From assembly GCA_013298775.1 (NCBI GenBank), contig JAAFIV010000019.1, forward strand, positions 26,509 through 90,508: DNA of 64,000 nucleotides, given 5' to 3'. Numbering within the stretch: the stretch's first letter is position 1; each line of letters opens with the position of its first letter. Made by a program: the position numbers and the translations under genes. The stretch comes from Ignavibacteria bacterium. GTDB taxonomy: Bacteria; Bacteroidota; Ignavibacteria; Kapaibacteriales; UBA4661. Shown here piece by piece: positions 53,201 through 61,435 of the stretch. The notes beneath the pieces are model-generated. The model was not told where the DNA came from and made no database searches. It worked only from the letters and a program-made list of their open reading frames with translations.

Positions 53201-54284
53201 TGTCAATATGCGGCTTCAAGGCTTGTTCAAATTCTGCATTGTAAATTTCCGCCATACCGCGCAAAAGAATGTTCTCCGTGTCCACGCCTCGCGCCCGCAT
53301 TTCCGCGCCATCCAGCACCAAAAAGCGTACTTGGCGATTCAAAATGCCTACGTCGCCATTGGGGAAATTTTGCGCCAGTGTGCGGTAGAGAGCCTCGCTT
53401 TCGCGCAGGGCAGAGTTCGCATCTTCCAGCATTGCAGTCCGCTCGCCGACGCGAAATTCCAACGTTTTATTCAGCAGTTGCGTACTTTCCATTGAATGCC
53501 GAATGTTCTCAACCATAGTATTGAAGCTGCTTCCAAGCGAACCTACTTCGTCTTTGCTCGTGATATTCACGCTTTGGCTCACGTCGCCCTCCGCCACTTT
53601 GAGAGCAGCCGCTTCCAAGGTGCGAATGGGGCGGCTCACGCGGCGGGCAATCACGATTGCAATGAGTACAACCAGCACCGTTGCTACGCCGAGCGCAATA
53701 GCAATCAACTCAACGGCGGATTCGTAAATAAGGTCGCTCTCGCGGCTCGCTCGCGCACTACCGCGTGTGTTGTAGGTGGCGAGGTCTTGCAAACGCTCGT
53801 CGAGCTTGGTGTAGAGCAAGCGCGATTCGCCTTGCAGCACCACATTTGCTTCTTCTTTGCGGTTCTCGCGCGAGAGTGCGGTGAGGCGCGTGGTGGCTTC
53901 CAAGTACATTCGGAAAAATTTCATAATCTCCTCGAAGCGAGCAATTTCAAGGCTTTCAGGCTTGATGTATTTGCGGTACGCTTCGGCTTCTTTCTCAAAG
54001 TTTTGCGCATCCTCGGCAAGAAGGCGGTCTATTTCGTCGTACTTGGTGGAATCTTGCGTGATGAGGTGCCTGTTTACGCGGTATCGGTGGTTCGAGAGCG
54101 CGGTGGTCATATTGGCGGTGCGCGTGATGCTGGGCAGCCATTTTTCCTTGATGTCGGACGATTTTTTATTCACCTCCGCCATGTTGTACAAGCCAAAGAT
54201 ATTGGTTGCCACAAGCGCGAGCAGCATAATTCCAAAGCCGATGAGGAGCTTTGTAGTAATACGGACGTTATCGAACCATTTCAT
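50265..54284 (-). CDS. Multi-PAS hybrid histidine kinase
   Basis: This inner-membrane sensor kinase of 1339 residues has a four-helix-bundle sensor between two spans (about 13-31 and 190-212), HAMP (about 213-262), then four PAS domains (about 290-800) with PAC-like ends such as SQNITRRKKAEAE and TQNITERKKAEE. HisKA follows with H860 in NMSHEIRTPMN. The ATPase domain has FNLVGNAVKFTDKG, EDSGIGIPD and GGTGLGLTITKRL. A receiver has D1153 in LILMDLLMPEMDGYEA. The last 110 residues resemble a histidine phosphotransfer helix bundle but lack the expected His. No DNA-binding partner is adjacent. Confidence 0.93.
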   Translation of the reverse strand: MKWFDNVRITTKLLIGFGIMLLALVATNIFGLYNMAEVNKKSSDIKEKWLPSITRTANMTTALSNHRYRVNRHLITQDSTKYDEIDRLLAEDAQNFEKEAEAYRKYIKPESLEIARFEEIMKFFRMYLEATTRLTALSRENRKEEANVVLQGESRLLYTKLDERLQDLATYNTRGSARASRESDLIYESAVELIAIALGVATVLVVLIAIVIARRVSRPIRTLEAAALKVAEGDVSQSVNITSKDEVGSLGSSFNTMVENIRHSMESTQLLNKTLEFRVGERTAMLEDANSALRESEALYRTLAQNFPNGDVGILNRQVRFLVLDGAEMRARGVDTENILLRGMAEIYNAEFEQALKPHIDKAFAGSNVTAELDFRGQMYEVYLVPISDENGAVTRLIMMSQNITRRKKAEAETQRNEELYRTIISNYPQGAVFLFNEDFEFLIAGGQGLAAMGLQREDVKNLTLYDAFPQDVAAEYETLFRTALLGKAASAEIQQAGSEFIATAAPVRNAAGNIFAGLLLTQNITERKKAEEREREADRRFRDMADNVPGVIYQLAVQADGTQQFQYISPRVRDIFGVSAEEWQSNPQLLRIHPDDETRWAQSIDEAKRTLKPLHFEGRYILPSGETRWWEGVAKPTIAKSLGSKSATAITPNTSKQEPSKGTIIFNGLILDIGERKQAERKQREADELVRGVMDNSLDGVMLVKAIRDRYGVISDFEILFVNPAGAAMMRRPADELAQKSLLREFPAHKHNGLFHSYVRVSESGRPEEAEIYYDGDGMNFWMSRKVARFQDGCVVTFADSSARKLAEETLQNLNETLEAKVAERTEELESVNESLRSAKETADTANRAKSEFLANMSHEIRTPMNSILGFTELLQEQVQGDRQKSYLHAVSSSGKTLMRLINDILDLSKIEAGRMDITYEPIDVAQVVREVGAMFSAKVQEKGLQLRIESDVSAPIGMMLDEIRLRQILFNLVGNAVKFTDKGAVTLRMRTERGIEPNRIKLQLEVEDSGIGIPDVQQQIVFEAFRQQEGQSARKYGGTGLGLTITKRLVEMMQGRISLTSEQGRGSRFTVSFDSVETIELGKLYHAPETDNAADVRFHNPTILVVDDVQLNRELVAGLLANANVNIVEAVNGKVAVEAALEHAPNLILMDLLMPEMDGYEATRLLKSNDRTRAIPTLALTASAMKEDLPTIEMLCDGYLRKPITKQELVSELMKFLPHTVEKSSDASNDAASGALASPTLSLENLGAAEKARLPELIKIVRQECVEQASTLRRTFNNKQAKQFAARVQQLGTEYGIGLLSEYGSALERYVQSFDMEKIPAHLDKFADIAQQLSDVS

Positions 54285-54309
54285 AGCGGAGGGGAGTTTG
54301 TTGGCTGTT

Positions 54310-54403
54310 GTGAGGGTTCACTATGTGAGTGTGAGGGTTCACTATGTGAGAGGCTGGCTTTTTAACAGGGAGTGAGAGCCTCACTGGGGAGTGAGACCCT
54401 CAC
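54310..54403. repeat. Family C palindromic repeat, copy 5 (rearranged)
   Basis: The left arm is a duplicated GTGAGGGTTCACTATGTGAG unit; the right side reads GAGTGAGAGCCTCACTGGGG, AGTGAGACCCTCAC. It lies between the start of the kinase gene and the stop of the DPP IV gene (both minus), 15 nt beyond the latter. Confidence 0.8.
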
Positions 54404-54417
54404 AGAGCTTCAATCAA

Positions 54418-56673
54418 CTACAAATTTTTCTTCCAAAAATCAAGCATCAGATTATACAAGTGAATACGCGCTGGAGCGTCGGAAATACCGTGCTTGCGCA
54501 TGGGGTACATCATCAAATCGAACTGCTTATTTGCTTTCACAAGCTCGTTAATAAACATCCAGACGTTTTGCGGATGGACGTTGTCATCGTAGGTGCCGTG
54601 AACAAGCAGCAATCGCCCTGAGAGGTCTTTTGCGCGGACGTTGGCGTTGGTTTTATCGTAGCCAGCGATGTTTTCTTGCGGCGTTTTCATGAAGGATTCG
54701 GTGTACTTCGTGTCGTAGTACCGCCAGTCGGAGGGCGCGGCGACTGCTATTCCCGCCTTAAATTCCTTCGAGCGCGTCATTCCTTGCAAGGTGAATGCCC
54801 CGCCGAACGACCAGCCCCACATCCCAACACGGCTTGAATCCACATACGATTGCCCTTTCAGCCAACGCACTCCTGCGAGCAAATCATTTACTTCGCTGTC
54901 GCCCGCGAGGTCTTTCACGCAGGTATTTTCGTAGGTTTTGGAAATGCCTGCACACGAGCGGTTATCGAGCTTCACGATGATATACCCTTCGTCGGAAAGC
55001 ATTTGATAAAAGTATTTATCGCGGTCTTGCTGCCAGGCGTTTTGCACAACGGGCGCAGACGGACCTCCATAAACGTAGATGATAACGGGATAGCGTTTTG
55101 TGGAATCAAAATTGCGCGGCGTGAGAATCTGCGCGGGCATAGCAAATCCGCCGCTTACCGGAATGGTGAAAATACGTGGCGTTTGCAGAGGAAGTTTCGC
55201 GCTGAGGTCAGAGCGGCTGGCAGCCAGCACTGCTACTTGCTTGCCGTCGTTTTTGTGCAAACGCAGCGTGGGCGGTGTGGTCAATGTTGAAAAATTATCG
55301 GTGTAGAATGCGCCGTCATTGCTCATGCTAACAGTATGCGTGCCACTTTCCTCGCTTAAACGCTGCATTTTCGAGCCATCCAACTGAATTTTGTACAAAT
55401 GGCGTTCTACCGAAGACTTCTCCAGAGCGCGGAAATACAGCGTTCCACGCTTTTCGTCCACCGCAGCAATGACGCTGGCGCGTGCGCCACCTGCTGCCCA
55501 ATCGCCCTTTGTTACTTGGTTTGCGAGCTTTCCATCCAGCGTATAGCGATAGATGTGGTTGTAGCCCGTGCGCTCGGAAGCCCAGAGAAAATGCTTATTG
55601 TCGGCGAGGAAGTGCAAATCATCATGCACATTTACCCAGCCGTCGTTGGTTTCTTTCAGGATTTGCGTGGTTTTTCCTGTCGCAGCATCGGCGAAATGTA
55701 GCGTGAGTTCTGTTTGTGCGCGGTTCATTGTTTGTACAGATAAACGCTTGTTGTCGGGCAGCCATTTTAAGCGCACGATATATTCTAGTTTCGGCTCAAC
55801 ACCAGCATATCCGCCACTTGTGGGGAAATCTACCCAGCGCACCGCACTTGGATTCTCCACATTCAACACGCCCACGCGCACTTTCGGATTTGCCGTTCCC
55901 GCTTTTGGGTAGCGTTGTTCAATATTTTCTGGTACAACGGGCTTAAAATCAGGGAAAATCACCGTACTGACGGGTGACTCATCGCTTTGAAAAAAGGCAA
56001 TCATTTTGGAATCTTCCGACCACGTATAGCCTTCATCGGCGCGGTCATAGACTTCTTCCCAATACACCCACGAATGCGTACCGTTGTAAAATAATTTGCT
56101 GCCGTCGGTGGTGAGGCGTGTTTCCTTGCTGCTTGCGAGGTCGTACACGTACAGGTCGTTTGCGCGTACAAAGGCGATTTTTTTGCCGTCGGGCGAGAAG
56201 CGCGTACAATCTTCTTTTGTACCGCGAATCGAACGCCATTCGTTTGTTGCAATGGTCAAAATATGCACATCTTCACCCCATTGCACAAAGCCCGCACTAC
56301 CACTAGCGTTAAAGCTCGGAAATGGCACAACTTCTGTACCAACGAGCGTTTTCCAGTTTGCTTTTATTTTCGCCATATCGCCATGCTGCGTGCGCTTGCT
56401 GCTTGCGGGGTCGAGCTTCTCAAAAGCACGTGATGATGCGGGCTGGCGGGAATCCAGCATAACAGCAGAGCCATCCGAACACCATTGCAGGGCGGGAAGA
56501 ACACTTATATCACGAAACTGTCCGCGATATATGCCCTCTATCGTGATTTTATCCGATGAAATCTGGGTTTGAGCATTACTTTCTACCGAACTTTGCACCG
56601 AAAAAAGTACGGACGAACTAAGAAACACACACACAGCGCAAACGCGCAACATCAGCAATGAAGAACGATTCAT
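54418..56673 (-). CDS. Dipeptidyl peptidase IV-type S9 serine peptidase
   Basis: This is an exported prolyl dipeptidyl peptidase of 751 residues. It removes X-Pro or X-Ala dipeptides from oligopeptides. A signal peptide (about 8-30, before SNAQT) is followed by the DPP IV N-terminal beta-propeller, with repeated DGKKIAF and SEDSKMIAFFQSDESPV-like blades. YWEEVYDR carries the Glu pair expected for binding the substrate's amino end. The C-terminal alpha/beta-hydrolase domain has S622 in GWSFGGA, D696 in HGTYDDNVH and H728 in MRKHGIS. Spacing of the triad matches DPP IV. With the M14 peptidase it suggests peptide scavenging. Confidence 0.94.
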   Translation of the reverse strand: MNRSSLLMLRVCAVCVFLSSSVLFSVQSSVESNAQTQISSDKITIEGIYRGQFRDISVLPALQWCSDGSAVMLDSRQPASSRAFEKLDPASSKRTQHGDMAKIKANWKTLVGTEVVPFPSFNASGSAGFVQWGEDVHILTIATNEWRSIRGTKEDCTRFSPDGKKIAFVRANDLYVYDLASSKETRLTTDGSKLFYNGTHSWVYWEEVYDRADEGYTWSEDSKMIAFFQSDESPVSTVIFPDFKPVVPENIEQRYPKAGTANPKVRVGVLNVENPSAVRWVDFPTSGGYAGVEPKLEYIVRLKWLPDNKRLSVQTMNRAQTELTLHFADAATGKTTQILKETNDGWVNVHDDLHFLADNKHFLWASERTGYNHIYRYTLDGKLANQVTKGDWAAGGARASVIAAVDEKRGTLYFRALEKSSVERHLYKIQLDGSKMQRLSEESGTHTVSMSNDGAFYTDNFSTLTTPPTLRLHKNDGKQVAVLAASRSDLSAKLPLQTPRIFTIPVSGGFAMPAQILTPRNFDSTKRYPVIIYVYGGPSAPVVQNAWQQDRDKYFYQMLSDEGYIIVKLDNRSCAGISKTYENTCVKDLAGDSEVNDLLAGVRWLKGQSYVDSSRVGMWGWSFGGAFTLQGMTRSKEFKAGIAVAAPSDWRYYDTKYTESFMKTPQENIAGYDKTNANVRAKDLSGRLLLVHGTYDDNVHPQNVWMFINELVKANKQFDLMMYPMRKHGISDAPARIHLYNLMLDFWKKNL

Positions 56674-57009
56674 AGCAATTGAGAAAATAAATGAAATGGA
56701 AGGTTGAATTCAAGTGAGGTGAATTGACGCAGCGTTTAATTTACCGTTTTTTTTCACAAGCGCATAGGTCTAGTTATGAAAAAATGCGTGAACAGCTCAT
56801 TCAGGCGTACTGTATCTACATTGCGCATATCTTGAGGAAACGTATTGTTGCCCTTGGGTACCGTTGGAGCTGGTTGCATGCGCCTTGCCGTCCAATCGCG
56901 AAAATTGTTGCGTGTATTCAATCCGCTTCCAGATTTCTTGCGTATTATCACGCAGAACCACGGTCATTCATGTATCGTTATTCATTTACTCACTTTTACT
57001 TTTGGTATT
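56674..57009. other. Gene-free divergent intergenic region
   Basis: These 336 bp separate the DPP IV gene (minus) from the DUF547 gene (plus) and should hold both promoters. A frame leading into the DUF547 gene from 56845 is present, but its sequence is not protein-like. I see no repeat of families A-F and no RNA gene. Confidence 0.45.
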
Positions 57010-57798
57010 ATGATGTCGCATTCTTTTTCTTGTGTTTGTGCAATCGCGCTGCTTTCGGTAGCGAGCGTACTCGCACGACCACTCGCAAGCATAGACAACA
57101 CGGGCTATTCAGCCCTTTTGAACGAACACGTCAAGGACGGACGGGTCAATTACAAAGCCATCAAGCAAGATAAACGCCTCACGGATTATCTTGAGCAACT
57201 CAGCAAAACCGACCCCAAAACGCTCTCTGGCAAGGAAGAGCTTGCCTTTTGGCTGAATGTCTATAATGCCTTCACGCTGAAAGTCATGTGCGACCATTAT
57301 CCGCTCAAGAGCATCACGGACTTGAACTCACCAGGCGGCGCGGGAGGTTTGATTTTTGCCACAATTGCAAAAAGTACAATTTGGGATAAACAGCTTGTGG
57401 AAATTAACGGCAAAAAATATTCGCTCAATGGCGTTGAAAATGACATCATTCGTCCCAAAGGCGACCCGCGTGTGCATTTTGCGATGGTCTGTGCGGCGAA
57501 AAGCTGTCCACCGCTTCGTAACGAAGCCTTTCAAGCGGATAAATTGAACGAACAGCTCGAAGACCAAGGGCGTGATTTCATTGCGCAAAGCAAGAAAAAT
57601 AACTTTGATTTCAATAAGAAATCCTGTAATATCTCAAACATCTTCAATTGGTTCAAAGGCGATTTTGAAAAAACAGGCAAAACACCCTTGCAGTATATCG
57701 CCCGCTTTTTGCCCAAAGAGCAAGGAGATATGCTGCTTGCAAATGCCAACAGCTTTTCGGTAAACTACACCGAATACGATTGGAGCATCAACGAATAG
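57010..57798 (+). CDS. Exported DUF547-domain protein
   Basis: This 262-residue protein has a signal peptide (FSCVCAIALLSVASVLA, cleavage before RPLAS). The DUF547 domain follows: VNYKAIKQDKRLTDYLEQL, ELAFWLNVYNAFTLKVM, WDKQLVEINGKKYSLNGVENDIIRP, DPRVHFAMVCAAKSCPPLRNEAF and FDFNKKSCNISNIFNWFKGDFE. The WLNxYNAxTL motif and the CAAxSCPPL motif are the family hallmarks. The biochemical role of DUF547 is not known; some members resemble cysteine or transglutaminase-like folds, and the C in AKSCPPL would be the candidate nucleophile. ATG 57010 (with a second ATG) opens the signal peptide. Confidence 0.85.
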   Translation: MMSHSFSCVCAIALLSVASVLARPLASIDNTGYSALLNEHVKDGRVNYKAIKQDKRLTDYLEQLSKTDPKTLSGKEELAFWLNVYNAFTLKVMCDHYPLKSITDLNSPGGAGGLIFATIAKSTIWDKQLVEINGKKYSLNGVENDIIRPKGDPRVHFAMVCAAKSCPPLRNEAFQADKLNEQLEDQGRDFIAQSKKNNFDFNKKSCNISNIFNWFKGDFEKTGKTPLQYIARFLPKEQGDMLLANANSFSVNYTEYDWSINE

Positions 57799-57808
57799 AA
57801 CAACTTTG

Positions 57809-57951
57809 GTGCAGGATAAAATCTCTGAATGATAGGTAGAATCAGGCTTCAGTGGCACGGACATTCTTGTCTGTGTTTCTTGACTGAACCCTGCGTCAAA
57901 CCTCACAGACAAGAATGTCTGTGCCACTATGGAAAGAATTTTGTCGTGTAC
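57809..57951. repeat. Family B palindromic repeat, copy 7, full length with outer arms
   Basis: The left outer arm GTGCAGGATAAAATCTCTGA with GGTAGAATCAGGCTTC, the core AGTGGCACGGACATTCTTGT with its inverse ACAAGAATGTCTGTGCCACT, and the right outer arm GAAAGAATTTTGTCGTGTAC. It matches the asymmetric arm structure of the copies at 30946 and 46526. It spans most of the gap between the DUF547 and GT2 genes. Confidence 0.9.
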
Positions 57952-57991
57952 TTCAAGTAGAATAAGTAGAATGACTTTCAGGGAATTTTTT

Positions 57992-58726
57992 ATGGCGACA
58001 GAAATTATTGTTTCGATTATTATTCCAACCTTGAACGAAGCCGCACGCGTCCAGACGCTTGCGGCTTCGCTGTCTTTGCTCCCACACGCAGAATGTATTT
58101 TCGTTGATGGCGGCAGCACCGATGGCACGCAAGCCGCTCTGCAAGACACTTCCAAGCATTTTTCCAACTGCCGATGGCTACAATCCGAGCGTGGGCGTGG
58201 TAAGCAAATGAACGCCGGAGCCGCATCCGCACAAGGTTCGTGGCTACTTTTTCTCCATGCCGATACAGATGTACCACGAGCATCCTACGAAACCTTCCTG
58301 CGTGAGGCTCTCATCATCCCATCATCCCACGAAGCGCGTACCAAGATTCATCTGACCTCTGGCGCATTCACCTTTCGCATAGCGCATGAACGCTCGCGGT
58401 ATCGGTACTTGGAGTGGTATGTGCAGCAACGATGCCGCTTTCTGAAGCTCCCATTTGGCGACCAAGCAATTTTTGTCCGCACAGAACTCTTCCAGCAACA
58501 CGGCGGCTTCCGCGAAGATTTTCCACTCATGGAAGATATGGAATTTATTCAGCGAGTGAATAGCGATGCGGGTTTCAGGGTGATTGACGCGCCAGTCTTC
58601 ACCTCAGCGCGACGCTACGAGCAGGAAGGCTACTGGAAACGCGCAACGGGCAACATTGTACTGCAACTCTTGTACCGCGCAGGAGTCCATCCGAAGCGGC
58701 TTGCAGCGTGGTATTACAAAAATTGA
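57992..58726 (+). CDS. Family 2 glycosyltransferase (TIGR04283-like)
   Basis: This is an inverting GT-A glycosyltransferase of 244 residues. VSIIIPTLNEAARVQTL, FVDGGSTDGTQ, ERGRGKQMNAGA and LFLHADTDVP define the nucleotide-sugar site (the DxD as HADTD). The pattern FGDQAIFVRTELFQQHGGFREDFPLMEDMEF, followed by RRYEQEGYWKR, matches the subgroup TIGR04283 (rSAM/selenodomain-associated transferase 2). I start at ATG 57992, with CAGGGAA as ribosome-binding sequence; earlier in-frame starts fall in or near the family B repeat. The usual partner genes of that subgroup are not seen here. Confidence 0.85.
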   Translation: MATEIIVSIIIPTLNEAARVQTLAASLSLLPHAECIFVDGGSTDGTQAALQDTSKHFSNCRWLQSERGRGKQMNAGAASAQGSWLLFLHADTDVPRASYETFLREALIIPSSHEARTKIHLTSGAFTFRIAHERSRYRYLEWYVQQRCRFLKLPFGDQAIFVRTELFQQHGGFREDFPLMEDMEFIQRVNSDAGFRVIDAPVFTSARRYEQEGYWKRATGNIVLQLLYRAGVHPKRLAAWYYKN

Positions 58727-58910
58727 AACTGATGAGAAACGAATCCTCGTGCTAAAAACACAGAATTTCTGCCACCCAAGATTGCATACTGCCAAGATTC
58801 TGTGTAAATTTAAGGGTGCTGTTTCCGAAGCAAATTTTCGGTATCACGCGCATTGATGCGGCATGTCACTCCGCATTGTTCCTTCTACACATCTCGACTT
58901 TGAGAATATT

Positions 58911-60197
58911 ATGCTTGATGTTTGTATTATTGGTGCTGGTTTAGCGGGTTTGGCGTGTGCTTCCGAGCTTGCACAGCGCGGGATTGAGTACGTCGTGCTG
59001 GAAAGTTCAGGGCGCGTCGGCGGACGCGTTGCCACCGACCATTTGGACGGGTTTTTGCTTGATAGAGGCTTTCAAATTCTTCTTTCCGAATACCCAGAAG
59101 CCAAGCGGGTTCTGGACTATGGAGCATTAAACCTTCGCCCCTTCGATGCGGGTGCAAACATTTGGCTTGGCGACCGCTTCACAACGATTGCTAATCCCCT
59201 CAAGCATCCTCAACACGCGCTTCAAACCTTATTTTCACCGATTGGCTCTGTTGCCGATAAATTTCGCATTCTTACCTTGCAGCAAAGATTGACGAACATG
59301 AGCTTTGATGCGGCATTGCAAGGACGCGAGCGCACAACAGCAGAATACTTGCGCGAGTATGGCTTTAGTGAACGCATGATAGAACGCTTCTTCCAGCCTT
59401 TTTTCGGTGGTGTTTTTTTTGATGCAAAACTGCACACCTCCAGCCGAATGTTTGAATTTCTCTTCCGAATGTTCGCGCTTGGTTCTGCCACACTTCCAGC
59501 AGCAGGAATGGAGCAGATTCCTCTACAAATGGCTTCCAAACTGGATTCCGCAAAGATTCGCCTCAATTCTCCTGTGAATTATTTGGAAGAATCAAGTAAT
59601 GATGCGGCGAATGGAATGAACAAAGGAATGAACAAAGGAATGAACGTCGTTTTGAATTCTGGCGAAATCGTACAAGCCCGCCACGTGGTGATTGCGAGCG
59701 ATTGGAATACAGCCGCAAAACTCAGTAAAAATGAGGTCTCCGTGCCAAAGAGCTGTGGCACAACGAATGTCTATTTTGCGGCAAAAGAACCGCCGGTGCA
59801 ATCTCGCATGTTGGTTCTGAATGGCACAGGGCGCGGCTTGGTGAACAACATGTGCGTCCCGAACTTGGTCGCGCCATTGTACGCGCCAGAGGGCGAGTTT
59901 CTGATTTCCACAAGTATTATTGGCATTCCCAAGACCGATGATGAAACATTGCTTCATGCCGTGCGTCAAGAATGCCAGAATGTTTTTGGGAAACAGGTGC
60001 AGGACTGGCGGCATTTACGCACCTACCGCCTCGAACACGCGCTACCAAGCCAAGAATCACCCGCACTCACGCCCACAGAGCGTCCCGTGCAGCTCTCTCC
60101 GCGTCTTTTTGTTGTTGGAGACCACCGCGATACGGCTTCTATTCAGGGTGCAATGGTCTCTGGTAAGCGAGCAGCAGAGCAGATTGCAGCGTTGTAG
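58911..60197 (+). CDS. FAD-dependent amine-oxidase-like protein
   Basis: This flavoprotein of 428 residues carries the dinucleotide motif VCIIGAGLAGLACASEL at the N-terminus and ESSGRVGGRVATDHLDGFLLDRGFQIL, the signature of the flavin amine oxidase / protoporphyrinogen oxidase / phytoene desaturase superfamily. A second motif, LFVVGDHRDTASIQGAMVSGKRAA, closes the FAD site at the C-terminus. I start at ATG 58911, just before the FAD motif. The stretch NGMNKGMNKGMN near residue 238 comes from a 12-bp tandem repeat in the gene. The substrate is unknown. Confidence 0.82.
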   Translation: MLDVCIIGAGLAGLACASELAQRGIEYVVLESSGRVGGRVATDHLDGFLLDRGFQILLSEYPEAKRVLDYGALNLRPFDAGANIWLGDRFTTIANPLKHPQHALQTLFSPIGSVADKFRILTLQQRLTNMSFDAALQGRERTTAEYLREYGFSERMIERFFQPFFGGVFFDAKLHTSSRMFEFLFRMFALGSATLPAAGMEQIPLQMASKLDSAKIRLNSPVNYLEESSNDAANGMNKGMNKGMNVVLNSGEIVQARHVVIASDWNTAAKLSKNEVSVPKSCGTTNVYFAAKEPPVQSRMLVLNGTGRGLVNNMCVPNLVAPLYAPEGEFLISTSIIGIPKTDDETLLHAVRQECQNVFGKQVQDWRHLRTYRLEHALPSQESPALTPTERPVQLSPRLFVVGDHRDTASIQGAMVSGKRAAEQIAAL

Positions 60198-60237
60198 TAT
60201 GCTTCGCTACTGACCAAATTCAGTACACCAAACCCAA

Positions 60238-60316
60238 AGTGGCACAGACATTCTTGTCTGTGAGTATTGGTGCTCGTTCTAGGCGACAAACACAGACTGG
60301 AATGTCTGTGCCACTA
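60238..60316. repeat. Family B palindromic repeat, copy 8
   Basis: AGTGGCACAGACATTCTTGT and the inverse ACTGGAATGTCTGTGCCACT, loop GGTGCTCGTTCTAGGCGACA; GTACACC at 60223 is a trace of the left outer arm. It lies about 55 nt upstream of the BCAT gene, so it may overlap its promoter. An in-frame extension of that gene into the repeat (from 60239) is not real. Confidence 0.9.
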
Positions 60317-60370
60317 TATGCTTATTCGTATATTTTTCAAGCACTCTATAAAATTCAACAAAGGGAAAGT

Positions 60371-61285
60371 ATGAAATTACCCGAAAGCGGACTTATTTGG
60401 ATGAACGGCGAGTACGTTCAGTGGAAAGATGCCACCGTCCACGTTTTAGCGCACGTGATTCACTACGGCACAAGTTGGTTCGAGGGCATTCGCTCCTACG
60501 AAACTAAGCGTGGTGCGGCAATATTCCGTCTGCGCGACCATATCAAGCGTTTGGAGCGTTCTTTGCGCATTTACCATACCGAAATGCCGTATAGCATTGA
60601 AGAGCTGGAAGCGGCATGCGTCGGCGTGTTGAAGAAAAACAATCTTTTAGCGGCGTATTTGCGTCCAATTATTTTTCGCGGCTATGGTGAAATGGGTATT
60701 TCGCCGATAAACTGTCCCACCGAATGCGCGATTGCCGCATGGGAACTCGGCGCGTACTTGGGCGCAGCAGCCGAGCGCGGCGCGAATATGTGCATTTCTA
60801 CGTGGAATCGTTTGCCGCCAAACACTATGCCCGCACTCGCTAAAGCTGGCGGCAACTACATGAATGCCCAGCTTATGAAAATGGAAGCAATCCGCAACGG
60901 CTACGATGAAGCATTGACGCTGGATATAGACGGAAACGTCTCGGAAGCAAGCGGCGCGAATGTGTTCATGGTACAAGACGGTATCCTGTACACGCCGCCA
61001 ATAAACGACTCCCTTTTGATGGGAATCACACGCGACACGGTGCTTGCATTGGCGAAAGACGCAGGAATTCCCGTAAAAGAAACGTTGCTCCCACGCGGCA
61101 TGGTCTATACTGCCGATGAAATCTTCCTTGCTGGCACGGCAGTAGAAATCAACTGGGTACGCTCGGTGGATAAATTGGAGGTTGGTAAAGGGAAAATTGG
61201 CGAAATGACCAAAATGCTCAAAGACCGCATGGATGCAGTCGTGAAAGATGGTACTGATACGCACGATTGGTTGCATTTTTTCTAA
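60371..61285 (+). CDS. ilvE: Branched-chain amino acid aminotransferase
   Basis: IlvE interconverts Leu, Ile and Val with their 2-keto acids. The 305-residue class IV PLP protein shows HVIHYGTSWFEGIRSY (30-43) and the Schiff-base lysine K158 in ALAKAGGNYMNAQLMKMEA. DGNVSEASGANVFMV and TVLALAKDAGIPVKE follow, with LAGTAVEINWVRSVD near the C-terminus. It starts at ATG 60371 after a good AAAGGGAAAG ribosome-binding sequence. It stands alone in the window. A family C repeat follows 15 nt after the stop. Confidence 0.95.
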   Translation: MKLPESGLIWMNGEYVQWKDATVHVLAHVIHYGTSWFEGIRSYETKRGAAIFRLRDHIKRLERSLRIYHTEMPYSIEELEAACVGVLKKNNLLAAYLRPIIFRGYGEMGISPINCPTECAIAAWELGAYLGAAAERGANMCISTWNRLPPNTMPALAKAGGNYMNAQLMKMEAIRNGYDEALTLDIDGNVSEASGANVFMVQDGILYTPPINDSLLMGITRDTVLALAKDAGIPVKETLLPRGMVYTADEIFLAGTAVEINWVRSVDKLEVGKGKIGEMTKMLKDRMDAVVKDGTDTHDWLHFF

Positions 61286-61300
61286 ATATTTTGTCTTTCC

Positions 61301-61392
61301 GTGAGGGTCTCACTTCCGAGTGAGGCTCTCACTTTCATACGAAACTACCACACGACAAGCGAGACCCTCACGAGGAAGTGAGAGCCTCGCAC
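61301..61392. repeat. Family C palindromic repeat, copy 6 (3' of ilvE)
   Basis: GTGAGGGTCTCACTTCCGAG, GTGAGGCTCTCACTTTC, then GCGAGACCCTCACGAGGAAG and GTGAGAGCCTCGC. It begins 16 nt after the ilvE stop. Confidence 0.88.
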
Positions 61393-61435
61393 ATAGCATC
61401 AATCCTTCTCCCCTCACACACTCTCTGCTTCCACC

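Noticed and set aside
52437..54365. Two long plus-strand frames opposite the large hybrid kinase
   Set aside because: The minus strand carries an intact multi-domain kinase throughout; these frames are low-information shadows rich in Cys, His and Phe.
56845..57009. N-terminal extension of the DUF547 protein
   Set aside because: It would place a signal peptide in the interior of the protein; ATG 57010 opens the signal peptide directly.
60239..60370. N-terminal extension of the BCAT gene into the repeat
   Set aside because: The extra residues (AQTFLSVSIGA, TQTGMSVPL) are the translation of a family B repeat; the family start is MKLPESGLIW with a good ribosome-binding site.
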